Source: Candidatus Poribacteria bacterium (GTDB lineage Bacteria; Poribacteria; WGA-4E; UBA9662). Taken from it: a stretch of 64,000 nucleotides of DNA. Below the pieces are notes generated by a model. That model ran no database searches. It saw only the letters and a program-made list of their open reading frames with translations, and was not told where the DNA came from. The translations under genes were made by a program, and so were the position numbers. Shown here piece by piece: positions 45,601 through 55,225 of this stretch (positions within the stretch are counted from its first letter, which is position 1; each line of letters opens with the position of its first letter). The stretch spans positions 1 through 64,000 of the forward strand of contig DTUY01000182.1 in assembly GCA_012963885.1 (NCBI GenBank), in the 5' to 3' direction.

Positions 45601-46176
45601 TTGGCTATCTCCTTTAATTTTTTGAATAAAAACGTAAATCTACTATAGATCAAGAATCGCACTGATTGCCAGCCAACTACCTGCTACGGATAAAAGCTTC
45701 ATGGATTAATCTCTGGAAAAAAGCAGTCCCTGTTGGTTTGTAAACCATTCTGTTTTTGGAATTCACCACACTCGAAGTCAAATTTCTGGCACCGAGGTTG
45801 CTGGATCCAAATAACAACGGAAGATTCGTTCTACAATCCATCCCTTCAAAATCGTGAGCCGAAAGTCCTAACTCAATACGAATTTGGATAATTGTAATAG
45901 CATAGGACACAACAAGAATGACACCAAATAGTCCGTAATAAGCTGTATAAAAGTTTACCAAGATCAAACTCAACGCAGACAATTTCAATGCTAAAATCTA
46001 CAGAACTACAGAAATTATTGCAAGCCCAATTTAGATTGGCATTATCCAGAATTAGGTTTCTATCAACTATTATTTGCACAATTTATCCAGTGTCCTAATC
46101 TTTAAGCTTGTTGGATTTATAATCTACTTAACTTTTGTGCGCTTACCCTAATAATGTGTTCAAATTCTCGTTCCTT
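45601..46176. other. 576-base stretch, no firm gene
   Basis: A minus frame at 45677-45988 (103 codons) has one hydrophobic segment and no motif or ribosome site; it is listed as a doubtful ORF only. No convincing promoter pair, RNA gene or repeat was found. Likely decayed DNA. Confidence 0.35.
45677..45988 (-). CDS. Doubtful small membrane-protein ORF
   Basis: 103 codons with one hydrophobic segment (about 14-35, AYYGLFGVILVVSYAITII) and no recognised motif. No clear ribosome site; it may be the remains of a membrane protein gene. Kept at low confidence. Confidence 0.2.
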   Translation of the reverse strand: MKLSALSLILVNFYTAYYGLFGVILVVSYAITIIQIRIELGLSAHDFEGMDCRTNLPLLFGSSNLGARNLTSSVVNSKNRMVYKPTGTAFFQRLIHEAFIRSR

Positions 46177-47418
46177 CTAAGAAACAAGTCGATGAAAATC
46201 TGATCCCGACGGGTTCTGGAAGACTTTTAAGTCAAACTCCGGCACAACTGCCAGTAGGTGGTCGAAGATATCAGCTTGAATACCTTCATAGTTAGCCCAA
46301 ATTGTGTCTTTACTGAAGACGTAGATCTCGATCGGTAGGCCGTACCCGGCTGGTGCCAAGTGCCGTACCAGAAAAGTCATCTCCTGACTAATCATTGGAT
46401 GGTTTCTTAAATAAGCTACGGTATAGGCACGAAAAGTACCCACATTGGTTAATCTTCTTCCATTAGCTAAGCTGGTGTTGTCAACTTCATTTTCGTCGTT
46501 GTAGGTGGAGAGTTCTTCCTTTTTGATCTGGATATAGTTAGCAATGTATTGGATTTCAGAAAATCGTTTCAGCATTTCCTCATTGCAAAACTTAATGGTT
46601 GAGACATCGATATTAATGGTCCGCTTGATCCGGCGACCACCCGACTCTTTCATACCACGCCAATTCTTGAACGATTCCCCAATCAGCGCATAGGTAGGAA
46701 TGGTGGCAATGGTTTTATCCCAGTTCTGTACTTTGACAGTGGTCAACGCAATTTCGATGACATCTCCATCGGCGTCGTATTTGGGCATCTCAATCCAGTC
46801 ACCTTTAGCTACCATTCGGTTGGCAATCAGCTGAATACCTGCCACGAAACCGAGGATTGAATCTCGGAAAACCAGCAAGAGTACCGCTCCTAACGCACTC
46901 AGACCGCTGAGCAGATACAGAGGTGTTTTGTTTAGGATAAGTGAGACAATGAAGATCCCGCAGACGAAGTAAACAACAATTTTGATCACCTGTACTGTGG
47001 CTTTGAGTGGAATGTCATGCGAGGTCTTAGAGGAACCATAAATAGTCAGAAATAAGTCAAGAAACGAACTAATAACAAGGGTGCCAACCAGTATGAGACA
47101 AACCATATTGATGTTTCTAGCCAACTGGATGACCGTGTTATAGCCGATCAATATGAAAGGCAAAGCGGCGTAGGAAATACAAGCAAAAAAGAAAAGTGTC
47201 AGACGCTTGGCAAGCCTATGTTCATTAAGATCTAAGTTCTCCTTGATAATCCAAGCTAAAAGTCGGTCGAACGTGGCATAGATCAATCGTCGACTGACCG
47301 AATACAAGATCGGATACAGTATAATCAATAAAATAATGCCAACAATCCGTCCTGCAAGTTCGAACTGTGCACCGACACCAAGCACCAATTGTGACCAATG
47401 TTCAATCAATTTATCCAT
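46177..47418 (-). CDS. Mechanosensitive ion channel, MscS family (YbdG-like)
   Basis: 413 residues with five predicted transmembrane segments (about 20-45, 72-92, 100-120, 143-163, 166-190) and the MscS pore-lining region LSALGAVLLLVFRDSILGFV, followed by the beta domain NRMVAKGDWIEMP and NWDKTIATIPTY. This extended layout matches YbdG/MscM rather than minimal MscS. The channel opens when the membrane is stretched and releases solutes during osmotic downshift. Isolated gene, 98 bases from the dehydrogenase gene on the same strand. Confidence 0.9.
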   Translation of the reverse strand: MDKLIEHWSQLVLGVGAQFELAGRIVGIILLIILYPILYSVSRRLIYATFDRLLAWIIKENLDLNEHRLAKRLTLFFFACISYAALPFILIGYNTVIQLARNINMVCLILVGTLVISSFLDLFLTIYGSSKTSHDIPLKATVQVIKIVVYFVCGIFIVSLILNKTPLYLLSGLSALGAVLLLVFRDSILGFVAGIQLIANRMVAKGDWIEMPKYDADGDVIEIALTTVKVQNWDKTIATIPTYALIGESFKNWRGMKESGGRRIKRTINIDVSTIKFCNEEMLKRFSEIQYIANYIQIKKEELSTYNDENEVDNTSLANGRRLTNVGTFRAYTVAYLRNHPMISQEMTFLVRHLAPAGYGLPIEIYVFSKDTIWANYEGIQADIFDHLLAVVPEFDLKVFQNPSGSDFHRLVS

Positions 47419-47516
47419 AAGATTCTTTTAATTTTTACTAACATCCTTTAGATTTGGTGGTAACGAAACGGGCTGTTAATCGAAGATGGTCATGCTTTCT
47501 GCCGCAACAATCTAGA

Positions 47517-48623
47517 TTACTGATCCCAATCAACAATAATCTTCAGGCTGTCAGAATCAGCCGCACGAGCAATGGCTTTATCCAGTTCAGTATGTTGAAA
47601 GCGTTCTGTTTCGTTAGTCATCAAGCCGATCTTTGGTAGGCGGCCTTCTGTCAAGAACTGATGTGCTAAACGAATGCCGTGCATACTGGAACCGTGGGTG
47701 GCCTGATAGCATTGTAGACGGTAGTGGATGTCGTTGTTGAGATCGACCTGATGTGAAATTCGCGGTTTACCTGATGCACCTTTGACACCTGCGTGGCCGT
47801 CGAGGACCGTGCCGTACCCCATCAGATTTGGCGCCAACTCATAGGCCTCCCGGCATGGGGCATTGACCATTACGAAATGAGGTTCATTGAATGGTTGGCA
47901 GGCTTTGAAAACGTTATCCACAACCTGTTCATCCCAACGAATCCCCAACACGTTGTCATCGCCGAAGTCATTCATCACTCGTTCAAGACGTTCTTGCCCC
48001 CGGTTAATGACGATGATCTTGCGAGCGTTCATTGCCTGTGCGCATTGCAGAGCGTAGGTGCTTTGTGATCCAGCCCCGATGAGTACCACGATCCGGTTTT
48101 CGATGCAATTGTTGACACGCGTCATGCCCTCAAGACAGCAGGCTAACGGTTCCAATTGACAAGCGTAACTCGGATCAAAATCTTCGGGGAATTTAACGAT
48201 GGGACCCAGCTTAACGAACCAATCAGGCAGAATGGCATACAAGCGTGCAAAGCCCGGGAACTCGTGGCCTGTAGCCTGAGTGTCAGGACAACTAGTCCAA
48301 TCTCCAGTACCGTTGGTTCCACAGTAGATGCAATTCAGGTCGCCACATGGGATGTCACATCCTAATCCCACCAGGTCACCGGGGGCGTAGTCCTCGACTC
48401 TTCCACCCACCGCGTCGATTACGCAACAGGCCTCATGAAAGAGAATGGCAGGCCACTGCTTGATCCTCGGTAGTCCTTGCCGATGTATGACAACATCTGA
48501 CTGGCAAACTGAGGTTTTGAGGGTACGTAAACGAATTTCACCCGGACCAGGCTCAGGAATCAATCCGGTGGCAGCAGTGAAGATGCCACCGGGTTGATCA
48601 AGAAAATAGGTCAAATTGTTCAT
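47517..48623 (-). CDS. Medium-chain Zn-dependent dehydrogenase-like protein
   Basis: 368 residues from ATG 48623 (the frame is open to 48686, but the family starts at MNNLTYFL). Catalytic zinc-type Cys in TSVCQSDVV and the FHEACCVI (His-Glu) segment are present, plus a cysteine-rich lobe (CGDLNCIYCGTNGTGDWTSC) resembling the structural zinc site, and a Rossmann GAGSQ turn in place of G-x-G-x-x-G (LIGAGSQSTYAL). The long insert with DFDPSYACQLEPLACC recalls bacterial L-sorbose/galactitol or theronine-type enzymes. Substrate unknown. The gene is divergent from the large membrane protein gene. Confidence 0.8.
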   Translation of the reverse strand: MNNLTYFLDQPGGIFTAATGLIPEPGPGEIRLRTLKTSVCQSDVVIHRQGLPRIKQWPAILFHEACCVIDAVGGRVEDYAPGDLVGLGCDIPCGDLNCIYCGTNGTGDWTSCPDTQATGHEFPGFARLYAILPDWFVKLGPIVKFPEDFDPSYACQLEPLACCLEGMTRVNNCIENRIVVLIGAGSQSTYALQCAQAMNARKIIVINRGQERLERVMNDFGDDNVLGIRWDEQVVDNVFKACQPFNEPHFVMVNAPCREAYELAPNLMGYGTVLDGHAGVKGASGKPRISHQVDLNNDIHYRLQCYQATHGSSMHGIRLAHQFLTEGRLPKIGLMTNETERFQHTELDKAIARAADSDSLKIIVDWDQ

Positions 48624-48975
48624 GGCTATCTCTTCAGCATCTATACACCTGCGTAACCCGCATATGTTTCTTTTTCTTTGGCTCAATAAATGACTTTCGT
48701 TTTAAATGGTCCGGAGCCACATACAACACAAGACTTTAGATATTTGGATATCAGGAAGTTATGGTAATTTTAAAGACTGAACTTTCATAGTATCATTTTA
48801 TCATGAAGAGATGGTAAGTATTTCAATGCTATTCGTGTTCGTGATAAACTTAAACCTATGAAAATGTTATATTGAAATTGTTCCAGATTGTTCTGTTGGA
48901 ACGCTTCAGCAGATTCTTGGAAGTAAAGTAGATCTCAACGGTATCATTCTCGATTTGACAGATGGAGAGGATGCA

Positions 48976-50928
48976 ATGGATTTGTCTAAGCCTGCCTTTC
49001 AACACGATATTTCCCTTCGTTCCATAGTAATCGGTTTGGCCTGTGTTGTCTTATTTTGTATTGTGGTGCCTTACAACGATTTCCTGATCGAAGGTACTTT
49101 TTTGGCAGGAAATCATTTTCCGATAGGATCAATTTTTCTGCTCATCCTAATTTTGCTGTTGGTTAACCCAATTTTGAAGGTTATCCGTCACAAGTGGATG
49201 CTGCGCGAGACAGAATTGGTCACCATCTGGTGTATGATGTTGGTCTCAATTGGGATTCCAACAGTTGGATTAGCAAGATGGGTGTTTCCACTCTTGGTTG
49301 GGTTTCGATATTTCGCTACACCAGAAAACGATTGGCAGACACTTTTCGGGCCCTATTTCTCGAACTGGTTGGCACCAACAGACCCCGATACGATCCGTTT
49401 TTTCTATGAAAAAATGCCGGAAGGAATGCCAATTCCCTATTTTTCCTGGATCAAACCACTCGTTTTTTGGATGAGCGTTATCGGTGGGTTGTGGTTATTG
49501 ATGATCACCTTGAGTGTGATTTTTCGCCGGCAGTGGATCGAACGCGAAAAATATATTTTTCCCCTAGCACAACTACCAAATGAGATGATATCTCCACCCG
49601 CACCGGTCAACTACTTCAATTCGCTCTTTCAGAATCGGTTGTTGTGGATAGGGTTCTCAATTCCAGTACTAATACACGCTTGCAATGGTCTGAACTTTTA
49701 TTTTCCATCTTTCCCGATCCTTCCCTTAAAACTACGTTTAGATCCCTATTTAAGCGAAAAACCGTGGAACGCTCTCCGCCCATTATGGCTGTACTTTTTT
49801 CCTTCTATGATTGGATTCACCTACCTAATTCGCTTGGACGTGGCCTTAAGCATTTGGGTCTTTTTCTTACTTTATCGACTGCAATTGGTCATTGGTACTG
49901 CTTTTGCCATACCGATGAAAGTATCAATGGGCTATGGCAGCCGCGCTTATGCTTCGCACATGGAGATGGGAGGTTACATTGTATCCGTAGTTTACTTTGT
50001 TTGGGTTGGAAGACACCATCTGCTTCGAATGCTAGGAACATTTTTTAATCGAAAAGAGCTAGATCCAAGCGAACCGATCTCGGAACCGTGGATCCTACCA
50101 TGCCTTTTACTCGGTATTTTAATTCCCTCTATTTTACTACACTTGGCAGGTGCATCACTCGCCCTCTGTTTCGGTGTGGTTGCTTTGATGGGAATCTCCT
50201 CAATCATGCTAACCTATATGGTAATTGCCGGTGGCATCTTGCACATCAACAGTTCCTTCCGTGCTTTTGATTTGTACCATACTGCCTTGGGGTCTGGAGG
50301 CATTGGACGAAATAGCCTATCGGTTTTGACCATACCTGCGGCAATTTTTCGGACCAAGCGTGGTTTCTTGATGCCCCATGTCAGTAACATATTCAAGATG
50401 GCAGATACTGCTAAAGTTAACGGGAAACAATTGCTCATGTCAATAGTGCTTGCACTAACCTTAGCAGTTGTCTTAACTTGTATTACCTTCCTGTGGATCG
50501 TCTACCGAACAGGCGCATTGAACATGCAACATTGGACTTTTGTCACTGCACCACAAACTCCGTTCCGATGGTTGGAAACGCAGTTTCAACTACCAACCGA
50601 AACCAATTGGGTGAACCTCAGTTTTATCGGCGTTGGTGCAATTATAATGGCTGGTCTATATTGGATACGTAACAATTTTATCTGGTGGCCATTACACCCA
50701 ATCGGATTTGTTTCTTCACCAGGAGAATGGCCACTGAACAACCTATGGTTTTCAATCTTTATCGGATGGTTGGTCAAGTCTACGTTGCTTAAGTATGGAG
50801 GTTTAAAACAGTTCCAGCAGGCGAAACCATTCTTTTTCGGACTGGTTCTTGGTGATTGCTTTATCGGCGGTGTATGGGCGGTTTTTGGTATGATTGCAGG
50901 AGATGGATACACCATGCTGCCGGGGTAA
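48976..50928 (+). CDS. Large multi-pass membrane protein (DUF6785-like)
   Basis: 650 residues from ATG 48976, chosen because GGAGAGG sits 5 bases upstream; the frame opens at 48955. At least ten hydrophobic segments span the protein (for example about 20-40, 52-75, 165-185, 250-272, 288-320, 370-395, 470-490, 560-577). It starts with a polar stretch, carries R-Q-W-I-E-R-E-K at about 190 and has G-rich segments. Similar large proteins in Poribacteria and planctomycetes are listed as DUF6785; I assign that family by overall look only. A transport-like role is likely; no motif of a known transporter is seen. Confidence 0.65.
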   Translation: MDLSKPAFQHDISLRSIVIGLACVVLFCIVVPYNDFLIEGTFLAGNHFPIGSIFLLILILLLVNPILKVIRHKWMLRETELVTIWCMMLVSIGIPTVGLARWVFPLLVGFRYFATPENDWQTLFGPYFSNWLAPTDPDTIRFFYEKMPEGMPIPYFSWIKPLVFWMSVIGGLWLLMITLSVIFRRQWIEREKYIFPLAQLPNEMISPPAPVNYFNSLFQNRLLWIGFSIPVLIHACNGLNFYFPSFPILPLKLRLDPYLSEKPWNALRPLWLYFFPSMIGFTYLIRLDVALSIWVFFLLYRLQLVIGTAFAIPMKVSMGYGSRAYASHMEMGGYIVSVVYFVWVGRHHLLRMLGTFFNRKELDPSEPISEPWILPCLLLGILIPSILLHLAGASLALCFGVVALMGISSIMLTYMVIAGGILHINSSFRAFDLYHTALGSGGIGRNSLSVLTIPAAIFRTKRGFLMPHVSNIFKMADTAKVNGKQLLMSIVLALTLAVVLTCITFLWIVYRTGALNMQHWTFVTAPQTPFRWLETQFQLPTETNWVNLSFIGVGAIIMAGLYWIRNNFIWWPLHPIGFVSSPGEWPLNNLWFSIFIGWLVKSTLLKYGGLKQFQQAKPFFFGLVLGDCFIGGVWAVFGMIAGDGYTMLPG

Positions 50929-51064
50929 TAATGTTCGCTAGAATTGACAATCTATCAAATTACTATCATTATTTATCACTTAGGTAACTCCCACTTAACC
51001 GTTCGCTATCGCTGAAAAGTCGAGCCCCCAGGGCAGGCTTGTTCACGTATTGATAGGTTCAATA

Positions 51065-51290
51065 TACGTAGAGTTCATCGTTTTTTCCGGCAAACTTAAA
51101 CTTTTCGCCTTGTTCATGCAAGTAACACACTATCGAGATGGATTCTTTTTGTCTTACCATCATAAGTTCCCATAATATGATGCCGTTTCTGTCTTCCATT
51201 TTGTCGCGCAACTAAGTGATTTTTTGGGCTATCTGTCGCACCCCAACATCATTAAAGATCAGATAAAGAACAATGCCTCCATCAAGCACA
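51065..51290 (-). pseudogene. LamG-domain fragment
   Basis: On the minus strand HHIMGTYDGKTKRIHLDSV is read at 51180-51124 then LLA and TGA; one base later the frame continues EQGEKFKFAGKNDELYV, the expected next strands of a LamG fold. So one frameshift splits a LamG remnant of at least 75 codons. Upstream, DGGIVLYLIFNDVGVRQIA may belong to the same domain. The rest of 50929-51586 shows no gene. Confidence 0.55.
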
Positions 51291-51586
51291 ACATCTAATA
51301 AATTAACCGAAATTAGAGCTGGAGTTAAAATCATCACACAGGATCTCATCACACACCCCTCTTACTTTAATTTTCTTTTGTTTGCTTACAGATAAAATTT
51401 AATAATGGTATAAACCATAGGGAAAAAGCAAATGTGAAAAATTAAATTGGTGTGTGCAAACCTTGAATTTAAACCCAGTAACAGTTGTTACTTTAGACGC
51501 CAATTAATGACAATAGCTTAAATCAAAATGATCAGCCATAGAAAACGGTAAGAACATCAAATGGAAATTAAGTTGTTGAGCGATTT

Positions 51587-52148
51587 CTACAGCAGGCGAT
51601 CTATTACCGAGTCATCCAGAGAAGACTTATCAATCAACCCGGATAATATGTCAATATAGGGATAGTTCTGTCCATTAAACAGTTCGAAAAAGTGATTGGT
51701 AAGATTGATCGGTTGGAAAAGATGATTTAAAAATTGGATATTCATATCATCTGGGTTGGGTTGACTGGCTTCAATGTTGGCCTGAATCATAGCTCCATAA
51801 ATAGAAATCGCCGGCTGTATAATACTATGCCGGCTGTGAAACTGATTACGCCAGATCCAAAGCCTGTTTTAAATTATCATTAACTGACAGACCTAACGAC
51901 GGTAAAAGTGATGTTAACTGTTTTTGCATCCTTGGTGAATCGGGTAAAAGATATGCTGCTACTGAATCTACCTGATCAGTATTAATGTTGGCATCAATAT
52001 CCACCATTTGGTCGGGCTCAGTTTTTCCCTTATTAGGCTTCAACCGGGATTGACTATCAGCAAACAGCTTGCGAACAAAGTTTGCTGAAATGCTTGAAAT
52101 GTTCATCACCCAACCTCTGTTAACATTTAAGAAAATGGTAGCAAACAA
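51587..52148 (-). pseudogene. Frameshifted small protein gene
   Basis: Two frames join into one protein: from ATG 52148 (or 52106, MNISSISANFV) to TAA at 51846-51848 (ends DNLKQALDLA), then one base later NQFHSRHSIIQPAIS and MIQANIEASQPNPDDMN, ending DDSVIDRLL at 51587. The overall reading is of one roughly 175-residue protein with a single frame break at GCG-TAA. A GC hairpin (GCCGGC at 51829-51834 and 51810-51815) follows the break by 12 bases. Family unknown. Either a recent frameshift or, less likely, programmed. Confidence 0.5.
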
Positions 52149-52549
52149 ATAAAAATTAAAGAATTAAACAGTAACTACCAACAAAAAAACACATCTGTCA
52201 CAGATATTTGTTAAACTAACCTAATGAGTTTTTTCAAACCGTGTTCTGAGGCGATATGCCTTTATATATCGACAGTTATTCAGACATATTGAGAATCTAT
52301 ATGCCCAAATTCTTTACCCATCATCAACATAGGGATTCAACTGTAATTATCCAGAGGCAATCTTGGTCTGTTTGGTGGATGGCTTGAGGGCAAAAATCAA
52401 GAGCAGGAGAACAAACGGCTCTTGTCAGATCAGAGATTGCATCATAAGTGCGGTATGGAAATTGACGATGCTGGATAAAGCCGATGAGACATTTTTCGTT
52501 ACCGGCTTTTAAAAAAACGCATACAAATCAATGAGGAAATAGATATTTC
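52149..52549. other. Intergenic region upstream of the UxaA-like gene
   Basis: 401 bases between divergent genes without a supported ORF, repeat or RNA. It must carry the control of the UxaA-like gene, but no convincing -35/-10 pair was seen. Confidence 0.4.
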
Positions 52550-55225
52550 ATGGCCGAAAAATACGAATTCAGTGAGATTGGACTACTTCCAGCATTAGGT
52601 GATAATGTTGCAATCGCCACACAGGTCGTTGAAGTTGGATCAGAAATTCGCTACAACGATCAAACCTTTGCCATTTCACATACTATCCTGGAAGGACATC
52701 GGTTTGCTGTTGACTTAATTCCAATCAGGCAGCATCTACTTTCATGGGGGTTACCGTTTGGAACAGCTATTGAACAGATTAATCCCGGTGATTACGTGTC
52801 TAATGAAAAAATGCTGGAATCGCTTTCAATCAGAAATCTGGATTTCGAACTGCCGGACAGACCAAACTTTGGTAATGATATTCCCCGTTATAAACTTGAT
52901 CCAACGACGTTTCAATCTGGCACACAAGTTTCAAGATACGATTCTGATCACCAATTTGAAGGATACAAAAGATCCAGTAACCGAGGAGTTGGCACACGGA
53001 ACTTCATCGGGATCCTTGGTACGACATCCAAAACTGCCAGTTTTGCCAAGATCATTGAGGAACGGTTTCTTGGTGCAGCCAGTGATTTAGACCAAATCGA
53101 TGGTATCGTATCTATAACTCATACTGAAGGCGGTGAAGCAAATACTCCCAATAATCTCAGTCTACTGCTTCAAACACTTGCCGGATTCATAGTGCATCCG
53201 AACATAGGTGCATGTATTGCTATTGACTATGAAAATGAAATGGTGACTAACAAGATGCTTTACGACTATTTGGTTAAAAATAACTATCCAATCAGCGACG
53301 TTTTGCATCAATTCTTTTCGATTAGCGGCGGTTTCGATCAGAGTTTAGACCAAGCAGAAAATATTGTAAAATCTTGGCTTGAACCAGTCAATAAGATGAG
53401 CCGAACATCCCAGCCGTTCTCAAACCTGAAGATCGCACTTCAGTGTGGCGGATCTGATGCCTTTTCTGGTGTTTCTGGTAATCCACTAGCGGCCTATGTA
53501 GCCAAAGAGGTGATTCGTTATGGAGGAAGTGCAAATTTGGCTGAAACAGATGAACTTATCGGAGCAGAAAGTTACGTTCTACAAAATGTGAGATCAATTC
53601 AGGTCGCTCGGAAATTTTTGTCAACTGTTGAACAGTTTCAAGAAAAAGCCAGTTGGCATGGCCACTCAGCAGAAGGAAACCCCTCTGGAGGAAATAATTT
53701 TCGTGGACTTTACAATATTGCCATCAAGTCAATCGGCGCCGCAATGAAACGGCACCCTGATGTGTGTCTTGACTATGTCATTGAGTATGGGGAGCCGATG
53801 CGTGATGCCGGCTATTATTTCATGGATAGCCCAGGCAATGATCTTGAAAGCATTGCAGGTCAGGTTGCTTCAGGTAGTAACATGATCTTTTTTGTCACTG
53901 GTAACGGTTCGATTACCAATTTTCCGTTTGTACCAACAATCAAGATCGTTACCACTACGGATAGATTCAACTTGCTTGAGAAGGATATGGATGTTAATGC
54001 TGGTGCTTATCAAGACGGCACACCCATGGAAAAGCTAGGCACCGACATGCTCAGTCTGACTGCTGACATAGCGTCTGGGACACCAAGCGTTGGAGAGAAA
54101 GCAGGGCATTCTCAAGTTTCGATATGGCGCAATTGGCAACAAAACGATGCCAGCAAAACAGCCCAGATCTTGAATATGGTCAAACCCAACGGCCGATCAA
54201 TCTCAGTTCATAATACAAAGAATTCTAACAGGAAATTTTTAGCTGTTCAAACTGAGAGTGGGCCCAAAACGGATCAGATTGGTCTTGTCTTACCAACCAG
54301 CCTTTGTTCTGGTCAGATCGCCCAGTTAATTACCAAACGGTTGAATCAGAAGAAACTGGGACAGGATCGAGGCATTTCACGCTTCGTTTCTCTAGCACAC
54401 ACCGAAGGTTGTGGTGTTTCAGGTGGAAGCTCAGAAAGATTGTATGCCCAAACGCTAATTGGACATTTGCTTCATCCAATGGTTGGTTTGGGCGTCTTGC
54501 TTGAACACGGTTGCGAAAAAACGCATAACGATTACATTAAGAACGACTTAGCACAACTTGGAATCAACGGTGGAAAATATGGTTGGGCTAGCGTTCAACT
54601 CGATGGCGGTATCGATGCCGTAGCTGAGAAAATAGAACGATGGTTTGATCAATCAGTTGCTGAACTGCAAGATCTCACATATAGTGAGGGATTTCTGCGA
54701 GATCTACATATCGGGCTGACGTCAATAGGTGAAATAACGGGTCACACTGCATCCAGCTTGGCTGATTTCACCCAAACTATTATTGGTGAAGGTGGTACAA
54801 TCGTCATTCCAAAAAATGCAACCCTGTCAGAATCTTTCATCTACACGACAGAGGTGATCGGCAACCAAGATTGGGAGCCAACGATATCCTACGGAGAAAG
54901 CCAAATCGAGCCGGGACTCCACATTATGGAAACTCCAACCAGCCACGTAGTTGAAACGATGACGGGACTGGGAGCAACCGGCGTTGACATGATGGTCGCC
55001 CATATAGTTGGGCACCCAATTCAATCCCATCGGATGATACCACTGCTCCAGATCTCAATGGATCCCGTTACTCAATCAACTTATAGTTCAGATCTGGATC
55101 AGATCGAAACCAACCTCCTTGATCTAGTTTTGGAAGTTGCCTCACGTCGATACATACCAAAACTGTTCGCAAAAGGAAACACGGACTTCCAATTCACCCG
55201 TGGGTTGTTAGGAATTTCGCTTTAA
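52550..55225 (+). CDS. UxaA-family altronate/sugar-acid dehydratase-like protein with duplicated core
   Basis: 891 residues against about 500 in UxaA. Residues about 1-115 form a SAF-like domain, then GYKRSSNRGVGTRNFIGILG marks the start of the catalytic core (about 135-520) with SITHTEGGEANTPNN, ASGSNMIFFVTGNGS and the late TIKIVTTTDRF and VNAGAY. A second core-like copy follows (about 560-880): IGLVLPTSLCSGQIAQLI, SLAHTEGCGVSGG, VETMTGLGATG. The Cys-bearing HTEGCG occurs only in the second copy; the first has HTEGGE. UxaA/GarD enzymes are iron-dependent dehydratases of altronate or galactarate. Convergent, with stop overlap, to the Gfo/Idh gene. Substrate unproven. Confidence 0.82.
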   Translation: MAEKYEFSEIGLLPALGDNVAIATQVVEVGSEIRYNDQTFAISHTILEGHRFAVDLIPIRQHLLSWGLPFGTAIEQINPGDYVSNEKMLESLSIRNLDFELPDRPNFGNDIPRYKLDPTTFQSGTQVSRYDSDHQFEGYKRSSNRGVGTRNFIGILGTTSKTASFAKIIEERFLGAASDLDQIDGIVSITHTEGGEANTPNNLSLLLQTLAGFIVHPNIGACIAIDYENEMVTNKMLYDYLVKNNYPISDVLHQFFSISGGFDQSLDQAENIVKSWLEPVNKMSRTSQPFSNLKIALQCGGSDAFSGVSGNPLAAYVAKEVIRYGGSANLAETDELIGAESYVLQNVRSIQVARKFLSTVEQFQEKASWHGHSAEGNPSGGNNFRGLYNIAIKSIGAAMKRHPDVCLDYVIEYGEPMRDAGYYFMDSPGNDLESIAGQVASGSNMIFFVTGNGSITNFPFVPTIKIVTTTDRFNLLEKDMDVNAGAYQDGTPMEKLGTDMLSLTADIASGTPSVGEKAGHSQVSIWRNWQQNDASKTAQILNMVKPNGRSISVHNTKNSNRKFLAVQTESGPKTDQIGLVLPTSLCSGQIAQLITKRLNQKKLGQDRGISRFVSLAHTEGCGVSGGSSERLYAQTLIGHLLHPMVGLGVLLEHGCEKTHNDYIKNDLAQLGINGGKYGWASVQLDGGIDAVAEKIERWFDQSVAELQDLTYSEGFLRDLHIGLTSIGEITGHTASSLADFTQTIIGEGGTIVIPKNATLSESFIYTTEVIGNQDWEPTISYGESQIEPGLHIMETPTSHVVETMTGLGATGVDMMVAHIVGHPIQSHRMIPLLQISMDPVTQSTYSSDLDQIETNLLDLVLEVASRRYIPKLFAKGNTDFQFTRGLLGISL

